Below are positions 7,076 to 7,382 of a stretch of 7,382 bases of DNA, piece after piece. Position 1 is the first letter of the stretch, and the number at the start of each line of letters is the position of its first letter. The notes under the pieces were generated by a model. That model was not told the origin of the DNA, did no database searches, and saw nothing but the letters and a program-made list of their open reading frames with translations. Location: NCBI GenBank assembly GCA_027061865.1, contig JAMOVZ010000349.1, positions 1 to 7,382 on the forward strand. Direction: 5' to 3'. The translations under genes were made by a program, and so were the position numbers. The DNA comes from Desulfobacterales bacterium. GTDB taxonomy: Bacteria; Desulfobacterota; DSM-4660; Desulfatiglandales; Desulfatiglandaceae.

Positions 7076-7382
7076 ATGCAAGAGAAGATCCTTTTTGTTG
7101 ATGACGAAGTAAATGTGCTGGAGGCCTTTAAGCGACAGCTGCGGAAGCGCTTCAGATTTGACACTGCCCTTGGGCCTGAAGAAGGACTCTTGGCCGTTTC
7201 CAGGAATGGGCCCTACGCCGTGGTTGTCTCAGACCTAAAGATGCCTAAGATGAATGGTGTCGAGTTTCTGGCCAGAGTAAAGGAGATGGTGCCAGAGACC
7301 GTCAGGATCATGCTGACGGGCCACGGTGACCTTCAAAACGCAATGGAAGCGGTAAACCAAGGAAACATCTTTCGCTTTCTCA
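7076..7382 (+). CDS. response regulator receiver protein, 3' end outside the window (partial)
   Basis: Reading from the ATG at 7076 gives 102 complete codons and no stop before the window ends. They form almost a whole receiver domain: acidic pocket D9-D10-E11, phospho-acceptor D53 in VVSDLKMP, T81 in MLTGHGD, and the run NQGNIFRFL that normally leads straight into the conserved Lys-Pro. The lysine lies beyond the edge. The N terminus resembles that of the preceding receiver (KILFVDDE-NVL-KR-LR), so the two may be related by duplication. Receivers with TGHGD and an IFRFL turn are often joined to HD-GYP or other signalling outputs, but no output domain is visible, so the full function cannot be named. 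The gene follows the receiver-HDOD gene by 17 bases on the same strand and is probably in the same operon. Confidence 0.9.
   Translation, partial: MQEKILFVDDEVNVLEAFKRQLRKRFRFDTALGPEEGLLAVSRNGPYAVVVSDLKMPKMNGVEFLARVKEMVPETVRIMLTGHGDLQNAMEAVNQGNIFRFL

Overview
The window holds five clear genes on the + strand, packed head to tail, and a short tail of a sixth at the left edge. No gene is supported on the minus strand. I saw no tRNA, rRNA, CRISPR array, insertion sequence or attachment site.

Layout. Bases 1-81 are an open frame that looks like the last 26 codons of an upstream gene. A plausible sigma70-type promoter lies inside this tail. Next come trkA (115-1473) and trkH (1474-2922), joined with no base between the stop and the start. 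They encode the cytosolic nucleotide-binding regulator and the membrane channel of a Trk/Ktr-type potassium uptake system. A 134-base gap follows, with a 13-base palindrome and a strong Shine-Dalgarno site. After it sits a signalling cassette: a large histidine kinase with an N-terminal receiver and four PAS domains (3057-5852), a receiver-HDOD protein three bases downstream (5856-7058), and a second stand-alone-looking receiver gene that runs off the right edge (7076 onward).

How the genes may work together. The three signalling genes have short spacers and their own ribosome sites, so they look like one operon. Phosphoryl groups from the kinase could go to its own receiver, to the receiver-HDOD protein and to the last receiver. 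The kinase has no transmembrane segment, so it should sense a cytoplasmic signal through its PAS domains. The first PAS carries a cysteine cluster that could bind a metal or respond to redox state. A functional link between potassium uptake and this cascade rests only on adjacency.

Organism. Gene style suggests a Gram-negative, probably anaerobic bacterium of the Desulfobacterota (former Deltaproteobacteria): multi-PAS soluble kinases, receiver-HDOD regulators, a Cys-rich PAS and mid-range GC. This is an impression from family style, not a measured placement.

Novelty. Each protein belongs to a known family. The points most worth a second look are the cysteine-bearing PAS, the atypical acidic pocket of the kinase's receiver, the three-receiver cassette and the zero-gap trkA/trkH junction.
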